DNA of 64,000 bases from Eucommia ulmoides (lineage: Eukaryota; Streptophyta; Magnoliopsida; Garryales; Eucommiaceae): assembly GCA_016647705.1 (NCBI GenBank), contig CM028329.1, forward strand, positions 18,735,410 to 18,799,409, read 5' to 3'. Numbering within the stretch: position 1 is the stretch's first letter; each line of letters starts with the position of its first letter. The notes below the pieces were generated by a model. It was not told the origin of the DNA. It saw only the letters and a list, made by a program, of their open reading frames with translations, and ran no database searches. The position numbers and the translations under genes were made by a program. Shown here piece after piece: positions 21,754 through 32,627 of this stretch.

Positions 21754-22147
21754 GGGAAGAAGACGACGAAAGAGAAGGGAAAGGGCAATGACTTTCAACG
21801 TGAAACAGTTTTTTTTCACATTAAGTTCAATATTATGTAAGCGTCACTATTTGGAAATTAGTATGTTTTCCCATGGCTTTCTGTTCATGAGGAAAGAGAT
21901 AGGGATTCCGACCGGTGGGGAGAGGGAGGGAGAGGGAGGAAGAAGAGCAGAGAGAGAGAAAGGAAAAAAAGAAAAAAGAAAAAAAAAAAATATTAAAAAT
22001 ATGTAAAAAGACTGATGTTAGTTTTACAGATTTTTCTGAACCAAATAAAGACGTGTTGATATTTAGAGAGTTTAAAATGAAACACTAAAATAGAGATAGA
22101 ATATTTAAAAATGTGTCAAAATCTATAGGGTTTATAATTTACTTTTT
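20326..22147. mobile_element. Pack-MULE carrying a bHLH gene fragment
   Basis: The left block (about 20,326-20,482) and the right block (about 22,003-22,147) are long inverted repeats of each other. They share, with small differences, TTTTAAAT after TTGACA, GTTTCATTTTAAAC, AAATCTGTTAAAACTAACAT and AGTCTTTTT in the same order. TIRs of about 150 bp around captured genic DNA and no transposase define a Mutator-like Pack-MULE. The exact ends are blurred by A/T runs and I could not fix the 9-bp duplication. The payload is an ICE1/SCREAM-like fragment on the minus strand, a GA-rich segment (21,720-21,980) and a short C-rich segment near 20,620-20,700. Confidence 0.7.
20713..21690 (-). pseudogene. 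Captured fragment of an ICE1/SCREAM-type bHLH gene
   Basis: ICE1/SCRM proteins are MYC-like bHLH factors in cold response and stomatal development. On the minus strand, GAQLTLFQKRAALRKNM, ALLNYDSDE, a poly-Lys run and GLPAKNLMAERRRQKKLNE correspond in order to the segment just before and at the start of the ICE1 bHLH domain. The copy stops after the basic helix start: a stop codon follows within six codons, so helix 2 and the C-terminus are absent. Sequence upstream on the minus strand (to about 21,690) is GC-rich and looks like further N-terminal coding DNA in shifted frames. It is inside the Pack-MULE and non-functional as a DNA-binding protein. Confidence 0.78.
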
Positions 22148-22289
22148 ACAAAAATTAAACAATTACACGTGATGTGTAAGGTGATTGATTAAAAATTTGA
22201 AAAAAATGATGATTATTGATGTGATTGATTTAAATGGGTTTATGTGAGAGATAAAGAGAGAAATAGGAGAAAAACTAAAAATTTGAGAA

Positions 22290-22879
22290 GAGAAAACTAG
22301 GGATGGTCATGGGCTTGGGGGTCTGCCCAGCCCAAACGGCCCGACCCCATTTTTTTAGGGTTTGGGCTTAGAGTTTAAGCCCACGGGCCGGGCCAGGGCC
22401 TAGGTATTAGGGCCCGATCAAAATTAGGGCCGGGCTTGAGCAAGATTAAAAAATTTTAGGCCCGGCCCGGCCCGAAAGATATTTAAAAAAATAATATATA
22501 TATATAAACACACGTTACAATACAACCCTAATATTTGGAATATTAATTTTATTTAAAAATTGTAATTTTAATATTTTTTGTTGGTTTAGTTTGTTTGAAA
22601 TATTAGTTTACCTTTAAAAAATGTAATTTTAAAATTTCTTATTGGTTTGATGTTGAATTTTTTATATTTATTTTTGAAATTTAAAAAAAAAAATAGGGCC
22701 GGGGGCCCGTGGGCTGGGCTTTGGGCATAAAATTTTCTTATAGGGTCGGGCTTGGGCATAGAATTAAGGCCCGATCACCGGGCCGGGCCGGGTTAGGGCC
22801 CAACATTTTTTTATAATACACTAGTCTAAGCCCGGCCCGAACCTGTCCCAGCCCGGCCATGACCATCCCTAGAGAAAAC
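22290..22879. mobile_element. hAT-type MITE with perfect 8-bp duplication
   Basis: The element (22,298-22,871, 574 bp) starts TAGGGATGGTCATGG and ends CCATGACCATCCCTA, an exact inverted repeat of 15 bp that is longer with mismatches. It is flanked by GAGAAAAC at 22,290-22,297 and again at 22,872-22,879. An 8-bp duplication and a TAGGG terminus are hAT hallmarks. The arms are dense in GGGCC/GGCCC (for example GGGCCGGGC), and the centre is AT-rich, so a single strand could fold strongly. No transposase is present. Confidence 0.93.
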
Positions 22880-23544
22880 AAACACTAAAATTAATGGTTA
22901 ATTGTCTTTTTATTCCTATGGACTTTGATTTTTGTTTCGTTTTGTCCCCTCTATTTAAAAAATCTACACTTTACCTATTTATAATAAATTAAAAAATTAT
23001 TTTTTTTTGTTTACTTTGGTAGAATATGTTAAAAATTGGTGAAATTAAATTTTCCATCTAACTTTTCCAAGAAATAAATAAAATTGTCCTTTATTTTAAT
23101 TTTGTTTTCATTAGAAAAAAATAAAAGAAAAATAGAGCAAGAGAGCCAAATAGAGTTAGAGAGAGAAACTATTAGTTTCTTTTTCTTTTATTACTTATAA
23201 ATATTAATTTTGAATTAAAAAAATAAAGAAAAATTAAATCATTTTATAGAGTGTTTTTTGAATAAAATGCGAATTTCTTCCTTTAATCAAGTAGAAATGG
23301 GTGATGCGTAGATTTTCAAAGTACAGGGGTTAAAATGAAATAAGACTTACAAGGGGGTAAAAGGTAATTAACATAAAATCATTTTATTTAAAATAATAAA
23401 AGTATAATATTCAAAAAGAGGTGTTGTAATTGATTGAGAATTGTGAAACTTGTTTCGTAAAATAAATTGAGTTATATTATGAATTTTTTTTTTCAATACG
23501 TATCACACTTGTAAACCAAACTACACATTAATATCTATGGTCTT
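22880..23544. other. Intergenic DNA with a long-TIR MITE
   Basis: AT-rich sequence between the hAT MITE and Copia-1. It holds the long-TIR element described separately (22,897-23,372) and about 170 bases without features before the Copia-1 duplication GTCTT at 23,540-23,544. Confidence 0.6.
22897..23372. mobile_element. MULE-like MITE with long terminal inverted repeats
   Basis: The left terminus GTTAATTGTCTTTTTATTCC pairs with the right terminus, which reverse-complements to GTTAATTACCTTTTACCCC. The similarity runs about 75 bp on each side (both include a TTTTGTCCCC/TTTTAACCCC block and AAAATCTAC). The interior is AT-rich and non-coding. The flanks AAATTAATG and ATAAAATCA do not give a clean duplication, so the superfamily is a guess from TIR length. 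Confidence 0.55.
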
Positions 23545-23737
23545 AAAAGGATATAGGAGAAGAAGAAAATTATATTGATAATTTTTGAACATACAAAATG
23601 AGTCTTATTCCCCTAATTATATAGCCGTAGGAGCAGGCTAAATTAGGAATAATATTATTGAAATAAATGGACTTAATAAAGCCTTACAATATAGATACCA
23701 AAAATATAAATTAACGCATAAATATAATATTTCAACA
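23545..23737 (-). repeat. Copia-1 3' LTR
   Basis: 193 bp. On the minus strand it starts TGTTGAAATATT at 23,737 and is preceded by the purine tract GAGGAAGAG (23,738-23,746), the expected PPT. It closes at 23,545 next to GTCTT. Confidence 0.93.
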
Positions 23738-23744
23738 CTCTTCC

Positions 23745-24506
23745 TCAAACTGGGGAAAAAATGTTGATGAGCCTTAACTTGCTAATAGCTGACTGAAGAA
23801 GAGATGGTCTTGTAGACTTGGTGAACATATCAGCGGCCTGTTCTGAAGATGAGACGAAGGCTAGTGTGATGATTCCCGATTGGACTTTTTCACGAATGAA
23901 ATAGATATTAACCTCAATGTGTTTCGTCCTCTCATGAAGGACAGAGTCTGAGGATAACATTATTGCAGACTTGTCGTCACAAAATAATTTAGATAAGTTT
24001 CTCACAGGAAAACCCAACTCGGTAAAAAATGAACAAAGCCAAAGGAGTTCACACGTTCTTTGAGCCATAGCGCGATACTCAGCTTCAACAGAAGATCGGG
24101 AGACAACGGATTGCTTCTTACTCTTCCATGGGATTAGGTGTCTTCCATTAAAGGTACACAGGCCAGATGTCGAACGTCTATCGTCTTTTGATCTTGCATA
24201 GTCAACATCTGTAAAGCAGGAGAGTCCTTCCTGTGCCTTTGTCATATAGAAGAGCCCAAGACCAGGGCATGTTTTGAGATACCGAAGGATATGGTAGATA
24301 GCATCCAGGTGTGATGTACGTGATGAGTGCATAAACTGGCTCACAACACTGATAGCATACATAATATCTGGTCTTGTATTAGTCAAATAGATGAGGCGAC
24401 CCACAAATCGTTGATATATTGACGGATCTGATAATAATTCTCCCGAGTTTGCTGTTAATTTAAGGTTCGGATCCATGGACGTAGAGGCGGGTTTATAACC
24501 AAGCAT
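23745..24506 (-). pseudogene. Copia-1 RNase H region of pol
   Basis: An open minus frame of 253 codons carrying the copia RT tail and RNase H: SIYQRFVGRLIYLTNTRPDI, then DADWA-type motif FTDVDYARSKDDRRST, SRSSVEAEYRAMA, ERTKHIEVNIYFIRE and ADMFTK, ending just before the PPT. A change in the first RNase H Asp/Trp neighbourhood (DVDYA) and the break from the RT frame suggest it is inactive. Confidence 0.9.
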
Positions 24507-24621
24507 CCCAGTGTCCTAAAGAAGATCAAGAGCGTATTTTCGCTGGGATCGAGAGATACATGTCTGAGATCGAGCAACCTCAATACCGAGAGAGTAGCGG
24601 AGATGACCCAAATCCTTGATG

Positions 24622-25227
24622 TCAAAAATCTGTCCAAGATCTTTTTTTTACCTGGTGAATGCCAGGTTCGTTGTCTTCTATGATAATAATGTCATCCACA
24701 TAGACTGAGATAATGATGCATTGTCCCTGATGTTGGCGACGAAAGAAGCAAGTATGATTTGAGTGACATTGGGTAAACCCCATCGTGAGGATGGTTGTGC
24801 TAAATCGACTGAACCATGCACGAGGAGACTGCTTAAGTCCATAGAGAGATTTTCGGAGTTGACAGACTTTGCCTGAATACTCCCCTTGAGTCCGAAATCC
24901 CGGTGGAGGTGTCATATAGATAGTCTCAGTGAGGTCACTATTAAGTAAGGCATTCTTGACATCCAACTGGTGCAGAGGCCAAGAATGGGATGCAACCAAC
25001 GATACAAGGAGCCGGACAATAGTCATCTTAGCAACCGGGGCAAAAGTGGCATCGAAGTCTTTGCTCGGGATTTGTGTATATCCCTTAGCAACAAGCCAGA
25101 CTTTATACCGATCAATCGAACCATCAGCTAGATATTTGACACTGAAGACCCACTTACAACCAACCGGCCATTCACCAGTCGGCAAATCAACCAAGTCCCA
25201 TGTTTGATTCCGTTGTAGGGCATCCAT
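24622..25227 (-). pseudogene. Copia-1 reverse transcriptase region
   Basis: An open minus frame of 201 codons with the copia RT blocks in order: [63 protein letters not shown] and YVDD. The frame is lost shortly after YVDD at an A/T run near 24,640, before the RNase H frame. YKVW in place of the usual YKAR-type motif is one sign of decay. Confidence 0.92.
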
Positions 25228-26480
25228 CTCTGCTTGTATAGCGGTAACCCACTGTGGATTCTAGAGGGCCTCATGAACAGAGCGAGGAATGACAACCGAA
25301 TCAATTTGTCCAATGAAGGATTTATATGAATCTGAGAGACCCTGAAAAGACAAATACTTGGAAATCGGATGATTAGTAGAACATGAAAGAAGGTAGCGGG
25401 ATGGTGGGCGACGTTCCCGAGTCGAGTAACGGCGGGGAACAAGGTCAGAGATAATGTGAGATGAAGATATACCTGAGTCCGGAGAAGATGTCGATAGGGG
25501 ACGTGAGACACGTGGACGACGAGAGTAGACTCGTAAGGCAGGATGAGGTATCCGGTGATGGGTGTGAGGTGGGCGGGGAAGATATATCTAAGATAAGAAT
25601 ATGACGCGGAAGTGGAGTATGATCCCCAGTAGTGGGTGCCTGAATAGGTGGAGAAGGTACAGTACCAGAAAAATAGAGTATAGTCTCGAGGAACATAACA
25701 TCGAGAGAGTGGTAAGTACGGTAGGTAACTGAATCGTAACATCTATATCCTTTCGACATGGAAGAATAGCCGAGGAAAACACACCGGATAGATTTATCAT
25801 CTAATTTAGTGTAAGTAGGGCTCCGATTCTGGACAAAACACGTACAACTAAAGACACGGGGTAAGATAGAAAAAAGGGTGCTAGTGGGTTGCAATATATG
25901 AAGGGGGTTTTGCCAGTAAGGACACAGCTCGGTGTGCAATTAGTGAAATAGGCAGCCGTAAAAACAACCGTGTGCAAAAAAGATTTGGGAACATTCATTC
26001 TGCGCAAAAGACAACGGACGACAGATATGATATAACGGTTCTTATGTTCTACCACACCATTCTGCTCAGGGGTGTAGGGGCAGGTAAGTTGCTGAAGGAT
26101 ACCTTACTTATTAAGCTCAGCTCGAAATTCATCGGATAAGTATTCTCGGCCATCATCGGACCTGATATTGCACACAATGGTTTTATATTGGGTTTTTATC
26201 ATTTGAAGGAAGTGGGTAAAGTGAGTGTAAACCTCGAATTTGTGCTTCATCAAATAAACCCAAGTACACCGACTATAATCATCTATAAAGGTGACATAGT
26301 AGCGGTGTTTGGAAATGGCTGTAACAGGAGAGGGTCCTTAAATATCAGAATGGATAAAATCAAATGCTTGGGGGGCATGGTGTATGCGAGGAATATAAGA
26401 GATACGTGTGTGTTTAGACAATTCACAAACCACACATTGAAATTTAAAGTCTTCGCAAGCTTTATTAAGAGACAGAAACA
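25228..26480 (-). pseudogene. Copia-1 integrase and linker, several frames
   Basis: On the minus strand the integrase core is spread over shifted frames: FIDD (near 26,300), RSDDGREYLS (near 26,155) and PEQNGVVEHKNRY (near 26,055), the three acidic positions of the DDE triad. The post-integrase segment at 25,445-25,939 has RCVFLGYSSMSKGYRCYD and VMFLET, typical of copia between integrase and RT. Frameshifts and stops (for example near 26,105) break continuity. Confidence 0.8.
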
Positions 26481-26481
26481 A

Positions 26482-26951
26482 TCAACACAAATATTGAAAG
26501 TTTGCATGTCCTAAACGGGTATGCCACAAGTTTAAATTTTTGAAAGAACACATAGAAGAATCAAAAATAGGTATTACAGAAGTTTGCATACTAAAAGGTG
26601 GAACAGGTGGAGGCGGAGGGCTGCCAAAGTAGTGGAGGCCATCGCGTTCATATCCCCTGCCAAAAATCTTCCTCGTAGTTAGGTCCTGCAAGAGGCAACG
26701 ATCAGGTAAGAAAATAACGGCACAATTAAGATTTTTTTGCAAGACAACTAACGGATAGAAGATTATAGAAAAATTTAGGAACATAGTAAACAGAGTGAAG
26801 AGTGATTTCAGGGGATAAACAGGCATTTCCCTGACAACGAATAGGGATAGAGGTACCATTGGCAATGCATATAGACTTGTAATTGGTGACACAGGGGAGG
26901 TAAAGGTAGAAGTCTCACCAGTCATGTGATTGTTAGCCCCAGAATCTAGAA
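26482..26951 (-). pseudogene. Copia-1 protease and GAG-pre-integrase region
   Basis: The minus frame holds the copia protease motif LDSGANNHMTG (about 26,920-26,955), the segment FLPDRCLLQDLTTRKIFGRG and, near its end, LWHTRLGHANF, the start of the HHCC zinc-binding module. A TAG lies two codons before LDSG, and the gag frame ends just upstream in another frame, so gag and pol are separated by a break here. Confidence 0.85.
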
Positions 26952-28073
26952 TCTAAGTGGGTAACCAGACTTACCATGAAGCGCAGTAGGAGTACCTGAG
27001 GCAAGTGTAGTCGTGGGGCCGGAAGACGATACCAAAGTGGTTAACTGAGCCTGAAGTTGGGCAAGTTGGGCCTGGACGTGGGAAATATCCAGTGGAGCTG
27101 ATGGAGAATTTGTTGAACCATGGACAATATCAGCAATAACACCAGTACGTGGTTCTCTTCTTCGTTTCCGCCCTCCTAGGTTTTGGGGTTTCAATTCAGG
27201 ATGAAGATTGTAACAACGATCAATGTTGTGACCAGTCTTTTGGCAGTGCTGACAGTATGGTTGCATGCCTGATGGGCGAGGACCAGAGGGGGCCGGAAAA
27301 GCCATCTGCAGACCAGAGGGAGTCGGAAAAGCCATCTGCTCAGGGATTAAATGAGTGATTTCTGGTGGGAGAAGGAGCCGACGTTTGGAATCATTGTTAA
27401 CAGTAGAGAATGCATTGTATAGATCCGGCATCGATGATGTGTTCAAAATCTGAGTGCGAAGATTCTCGTATTTTGGATTTAAACCCATCAAGAAATGGTA
27501 TGTGTGTCGACGATCTTGGAGCTTAGCTTCGATCTTAGTAGCATCTTCAGGAAATTCACTCAGAGGTTCATACTGTGCAAGTTTTTCCCACCAAGATTGA
27601 AGGTAACCAAAGTAATCCGCAACTGAAAGTCCTAAGGATGCCTGGGAAGCGTGGGAAATCTCACGGTAGAGCTCAAAGATCCGTGATTCATTGCGAGAAT
27701 GAGCATATATCTTTGTAAGAGCAGACCATAATCCACTGACCGTTTCGTGAAACATGAAGATGTTATAGATCTGTTCCTCCATAGAGTTGAAGATCCACCC
27801 GAGGATGGTACAATTATCAGCATCCCACTGAGCAAACTTGGGATCGTTGATATCTGGCCTTGACTCAGTGCCGTTGAGCCATCCGGTCTTACATTTTCCA
27901 CCAAGGTAGAGACAGAGAGAGCAGGACCAGGTAGGGAAATTCGCTCCATTGAGTAAGACGGTGGTAACACGTTGGATCGTGGCCTCAAGGGCACGAGTAG
28001 AATCCAAGCGGGCGGATTGCTGTGGAGCATGAACGGTCTGAGATGGGACGTCACCTTCTCTTCCGGATGCCAT
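26946..28073 (-). CDS. Copia-1 gag, open frame
   Basis: A 375-codon minus frame starting at ATG 28,073. It has the copia UBN2/gag_3-type order: an N-terminal block LLNGANFPTWS, then WDADNCTILGWI, IFELYREISHASQ, DYFGYLQSWWEKLAQY and FLMGLNPKYENLR. A zinc knuckle CQHCQKTGHNIDRCY follows, with an internal duplication (QMAFPTPSG / QMAFPAPSG) before it. It forms the virus-like particle in active elements. The frame is uninterrupted, unlike pol, so it may simply have escaped damage. Confidence 0.9.
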   Translation of the reverse strand: MASGREGDVPSQTVHAPQQSARLDSTRALEATIQRVTTVLLNGANFPTWSCSLCLYLGGKCKTGWLNGTESRPDINDPKFAQWDADNCTILGWIFNSMEEQIYNIFMFHETVSGLWSALTKIYAHSRNESRIFELYREISHASQASLGLSVADYFGYLQSWWEKLAQYEPLSEFPEDATKIEAKLQDRRHTYHFLMGLNPKYENLRTQILNTSSMPDLYNAFSTVNNDSKRRLLLPPEITHLIPEQMAFPTPSGLQMAFPAPSGPRPSGMQPYCQHCQKTGHNIDRCYNLHPELKPQNLGGRKRRREPRTGVIADIVHGSTNSPSAPLDISHVQAQLAQLQAQLTTLVSSSGPTTTLASGTPTALHGKSGYPLRF

Positions 28074-28774
28074 TAATACAGATGTGATGAGTCCGTAGCA
28101 ATGAAATACACAGACAAAATGCTATGGAAGACTGATCTAGCTCCGGAGAAAGAAGACACAATTTGAGAAGCGAACTTGAGACAGAGTTACCCAATCATTC
28201 AGGAAATCGAAGAGGCGGCCATGTATTTAGAACAACTGGAATACCAACGACTGGAGAACAATCTGCAATTGGCAGCAGGGGCAGAAGCAAGATGGCTGTC
28301 TGCAATGATGTCGGACTAATGGCTGCAGGGTCTGGCCGCAAATAGAGTATAAGGAGCAATTGACTTGTTTGCTCAAGACGGTGTACATAGATGGTGCACA
28401 AAGGGTCGCGAAGATGGCTGGTTCGCGAAATCGCAGTTGGGGGTCGTGAAGATGGCAAGGTCGCGAAATCGCAGTTGGGGTTTCGGTGGCGAGGCTGGTG
28501 GCGAACTAATTTGGCTTCGGGCGAAGTTGGTGGCAAAGTTAGGGTTTCGGTGGCGAGGCTGAGAGGAATAGGGTGAGGGTTCACGGCTAGTGACGGCGAG
28601 CTAGGGTTTCGGTGGGCTAGTTGCGATCGGTTCGAAGGGTTAGGGTTGCGGTGGTGGCTGGTTTTGCAGGCTAGGGTTTAGTGATTGGCGGCGGCGGCGG
28701 CGGCTTGGTGGTGGTAAACAGTGAAGTCAACGGCTTTTAGGGTTTGGAAAAAAAAATATTGGCTCTGGATACCA
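28074..28774 (-). other. Copia-1 5' leader with PBS
   Basis: Untranslated leader between the 5' LTR and gag. On the minus strand the LTR is followed by TGGTATCCAGAGCC (about 28,761-28,774), close to the tRNA-iMet binding site used by copia elements. The rest is GC-rich with a GGCGGC run near 28,690. The reading frames here are not domain-bearing. Confidence 0.85.
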
Positions 28775-28967
28775 AAAAGGATATAGGAGAAGAAGAAAAT
28801 TATATTGATAATTTTTATACATACAGAATGAGTCTTATTCCCCTAATTATATAGCCGTAGGAGCAGATTAAATTAGAAAGAATATTATTGAAATAAATGA
28901 ACTTAATAAAACCCTACAATAAAGATACAAAAAATATAAATTAACGCATAAATATAATATTTCAATA
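28775..28967 (-). repeat. Copia-1 5' LTR
   Basis: 193 bp, the same length as the 3' LTR and colinear with it. The outer terminus reads TATTGAAATATT on the minus strand, one base away from the TG start of the other copy. It is followed on the plus strand by GTCTT. Confidence 0.93.
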
Positions 28968-28972
28968 GTCTT

Positions 28973-31045
28973 CATTAGGCAGGGTGGCCTTGTTATTTGT
29001 GCTCCTTGATTCCCGATCCGCCTGTGAAGGAGCATAGATCAAATGAGGCGAATCCTAAAAGAAAGATTTTCATTTTTGGAGAAGTCAATAAAGATTTTTT
29101 TTGGTCAGAAATCAATGACTTCAAATATATATGGGAAATAAAAGGGCAGCCCAGTGCACAATGACTCCCACCATTGTGGAGCCTAGGGAGGATTAGATGT
29201 ACGCAGTTTCACCCTTGCATATACAGATAGGTTGTTTTCAAGATTTGAAGATGTAACGTCCAAGTCACAATGGAATAACCATGGAAAAAATGATCTTATT
29301 TGCTCAAGCTTTAGGTGTCGTTTCGTCAATCTTGTTCGCTTATTATTGTGGCCTGGCCTCTCTGATGGTATCACCAATGCACTATTGTCTTTTTTAACTA
29401 ATTGTTGGGAACCAAGTGTGATTTTCGGTTCTACTTCAGAAGATAAGTAAAATTGAATTACATTATGTACAAGATTGAATCCAAGACCTTACAAAGCATT
29501 TGGTCACGATTGAATTCCAACTTGATTTTTGGTGAAAGCGGTGAACTGTCTTTGATCCCAACAAGCGTTATCAACGTTGCGGGACCTAGTGAATCATGGT
29601 GTATTCTCGTGTGCATTTGGAGCTCTTGTTTGTCCGTTGTGACTCCAGATTCATGGGTACCGCATGGGTTTGGGCCCTTTCCCTTTGCTCTATCTACAGA
29701 GATACTGGTAATTGCCTCCACATGCTTGGCATATGCACTAAGCTTCCTACTACATAGGTTATACTTGCATACTAACAAGGTACCAACACCACTAAGCCAT
29801 TCAGTTAGCCTTATGCCCATTCATGTTCCGTCCTCATTCCACAGTTGTGTATCAACATCTTGTCATGTCACCTGCATGCCTGTGATCATACAATGTGGTT
29901 GTGCGCCTTCGACTTGTTCTAAGGTCTTCTTGGGTTTCATGCCACGCCTATGGACTCCGATCCTACTGTTGCACCTCGGATTGTCTTGAATCTTGTTCCA
30001 ATGCCCCAATGTCCATCAACTCTAGGATTGTCATTGTCTTGAACCTTGTTCCAATTCCCCAAATTTCCACCAGTATTGCCCACGATGCCGTCTCGTGCAA
30101 ACGCATGCCAATGATCGTTGCGTTGACTTGCCAAGTTCTTCTTCCGGTTCCATGTATTGCCCATGAACACCAATTCTAGCATTGCTCCTAGGATCACCGT
30201 AAGCCTTGCTTCAATGATTCTCAATGCCCACCGGCATTATCACACAATCCCCAGTATGTCGGTGCATACCGCATCTCGGTTACCTACCTTAACCGAGATT
30301 CTTGGGTAAGCCATGCCCCAAGGCTTCCCGTCACGTCTAAGCCATGCCTTGACTGCCTTTCCATGCTGGGACCCCTTAGCACGCCAAGGTTCGACTCCAC
30401 CAACGAGGATTTTCGAGGACAGGGTTCCCCTTATAACACCTTAAGCAAAATATCCAAGTGACAATAGACATGAGTTTTCTTGAAGAGTCATAATGGGATT
30501 TAGTGGCAGGGTTACCTCGTTGAAAAACCTTATGCAAAATATCCCAAGTGGGGTTAGTAGACCAACTTGTGCTTGAGGATTTAATGGTGTTGGCATCCAA
30601 TGCCGACACATTTGCCTTAGCCCAAAACAATCATAGGTGCCAAGTTGCCGCAACTTGGAACTGTCTTGCCGACGTTTTGATAACCAGCTGGTGCCCTCGT
30701 CCAACACTTAACGTCTACTGGAGCCGACCTTCGTGCATTTTGGTACTGCTGCCTTGGTGCGTGCAGCACCAAGCCTGATTAAAAAACGTACCAAGTCCAT
30801 TCCATTTTTTATGCCAGCGTTGTTAGGGGTGAACCGTCCATCCACTGCACATTGTACTATTGTAGATATTTCACACTCGGCTAGATCATTAGATGTACGA
30901 GGCTCAATATGATGAATCTGATATTTCACTGAGTGTTCTCTGTGAACATAGTGAATCATCTTTTATCTTCTTTCTTTTATACGCTAGAAAATGTAATTAG
31001 ATAGTTCATGCTTTATTGATTGTATGTGTAGTGAGTCAACTTTTA

Positions 31046-31081
<36 letters not shown>

Positions 31082-32125
31082 TTTATACCACATAATGTTT
31101 TCTTCCGTAACAATAATGTTACACTTTTTATATCTTACCTTGCGTGGATAGCTACCACCAACAAAGTTATTTATGCTCGAGTGTTGTTTTATATATAAAA
31201 AAAATCTCTTATTTGGAATGGAGTGCCGAAACTATCCAGTATGTTTAATTTTTTTCACAATTGAAATTTTTAATGCATCTTTTTTTTTTTCTATGGATTG
31301 TGACACAAAATGTTTTGTATTCCTTTTCTTACTTATATTTTTAGATGTTTATTGTACCGAATATTCTTCGTATCCCAATATATTTTTGTACTTATTTCCA
31401 CAAAAATTTGTATGTGTTTAAGATTGAACTCTAATTTTTCCTTACTTCCGATTTTCTTATGGATATTCACAACATAAATGTTGTCTATGCCATAGGGGCC
31501 TAGTTCTTGGTACTCCCCATGGATCTATGATCTTAAATCTTTGTACAAGATCGTGGTTCTCTAGAGAGTTGGATCACTAAATTTAGCAAACCAAAGAAAA
31601 AGACAATACGGCACAAATGTTTCCTTTAAACCTAGCATTTGAGACTGAATTCTATAATTTAATAAACTATGTGTGTTTTATGTGAGTTCTTGGAATTACA
31701 TGTCCATATATTCATTTATATATGTCGATTATAGTTGTCAAAGGCACGCCTAGGCATGTGCCTAGGCTTCAGGCACACAAAGGCTCACCTCCTATGGCTC
31801 GCTAGCCTCAAGCGAGGCTCATTCAACAAGATGTGCACCTTAGGAGTCTAAACACAAGGCAAATGGCTCAAGAAAGGCGTGCCATTTGAAGTTGTTCGAT
31901 AAATTGCTTTTATTCTTATTCCACTACTTATTAAGTTGACTTGAAGTACTCATCAGAAAGGGAAGTGTGTGTTCATACACATAACAAAATATCGAAAATA
32001 AGGTCCTTAATTCTCTTGCATCTCTTAATTACAAAGATTGAAGCACCTGTTCAATTACGAAGGTCTAACATATTAACTTGGTTATCTAGATTCTAATCTC
32101 TTTTATTTGGAACTTTGAAGCATGT
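28973..32125. other. Unassigned 3.1-kb intergenic stretch
   Basis: No gene could be supported. 29,450-30,780 is less AT-rich than its surroundings and has longer but motif-less frames on both strands; it may be a decayed retroelement leader or LTR on the minus strand. A T run of about 27 lies at 31,049-31,075. At 31,740-31,870 the CCTAGGC/AGGCTC-rich sequence (GCACGCCTAGGCATGTGCC) resembles a dispersed plant repeat, but its ends are not defined. The rest is AT-rich. Confidence 0.5.
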
Positions 32126-32434
32126 TGTTAGGCCCCAAGTTGGGTCAGCTATTCTAGAAAGAAGGGTAAAATGGGGAGAGGAAAATGGTATGGTTATGTT
32201 TGTTATGCTGTTTTACATTCTGTTTTAGAGTTGGTTATGGGAGTAGGATATAAGGAGAAGATTGACATTGTTGAGGGTACGAAGAAATTGCGAATTGTTT
32301 TGGATTGAGTTTAGCTTATTTGGAGAGTTCCCAAGCCTCTTGAATGCTTGGTTTATTTTTTTTATTTTCAAATTGTTCAATAAAATACCATAGCTACTAT
32401 TTTTAGTTCTTATCACAGTGTTCTAATTCTTATC
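32126..32434 (+). repeat. Gypsy-1 5' LTR, part before Copia-2
   Basis: 309 bp colinear with 38,341-38,650. Shared blocks include GGCCCCAAGTTGG, GTTATGCTGTTTTACATTC and CCTCTTGAATGCTTGG. It breaks exactly at the Copia-2 insertion and resumes as AAATTCATAG at 37,011-37,020. Confidence 0.9.
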
Positions 32435-32615
32435 TGTTGGAATAATTGAGTGATTATTTGATTGATTATATTGTATATGGAAAGTCAAATATATAGATTT
32501 GGAAAATAGTTAATTGTCATTGGTTAATTACTTTTTTTTAGTTCCTAAGTTTTCCTATATGTAGTCTCATATTATATAATTAACAAAATACTACGATTGA
32601 TTATTGTATTCAAGT
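32435..32615 (+). repeat. Copia-2 5' LTR
   Basis: Begins TGTTGGAATAATTGAG and ends TTGTATTCAAGT, immediately followed by the PBS. It differs from the 3' LTR at several positions by eye. Confidence 0.92.
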
Positions 32616-32627
32616 TGGCATCAGAGC

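Larger units (their letters stand above)
23545..28967 (-). mobile_element. Copia-1: complete but decayed Ty1/copia element
   Basis: The 5423-bp element on the minus strand has two 193-bp LTRs (28,775-28,967 as 5' LTR, 23,545-23,737 as 3' LTR). A perfect target duplication, GTCTT, lies at 23,540-23,544 and 28,968-28,972. The LTR starts TGTTGAAATATT (TATTGAAATATT in the 5' copy). The domain order gag-protease-integrase-RT-RNase H is that of copia. I count about 13 differences between the LTRs by eye, so it is not a recent insertion. Several frame changes and stops in pol make it non-autonomous. Confidence 0.95.

Noticed and set aside
32225..32416. Similar small minus-strand frames here and at 38,441-38,632
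   Set aside because: They are the same region of the two Gypsy-1 LTRs read antisense; the similarity reflects the LTR repeat, not a conserved small protein.
32616..32627. TGGCATCAGAGC and similar sites (37,043; 62,618) as possible tRNA genes
   Set aside because: They match only the 3' end of tRNA-Met and sit directly after LTRs, so they are primer-binding sites. No cloverleaf sequence is present.
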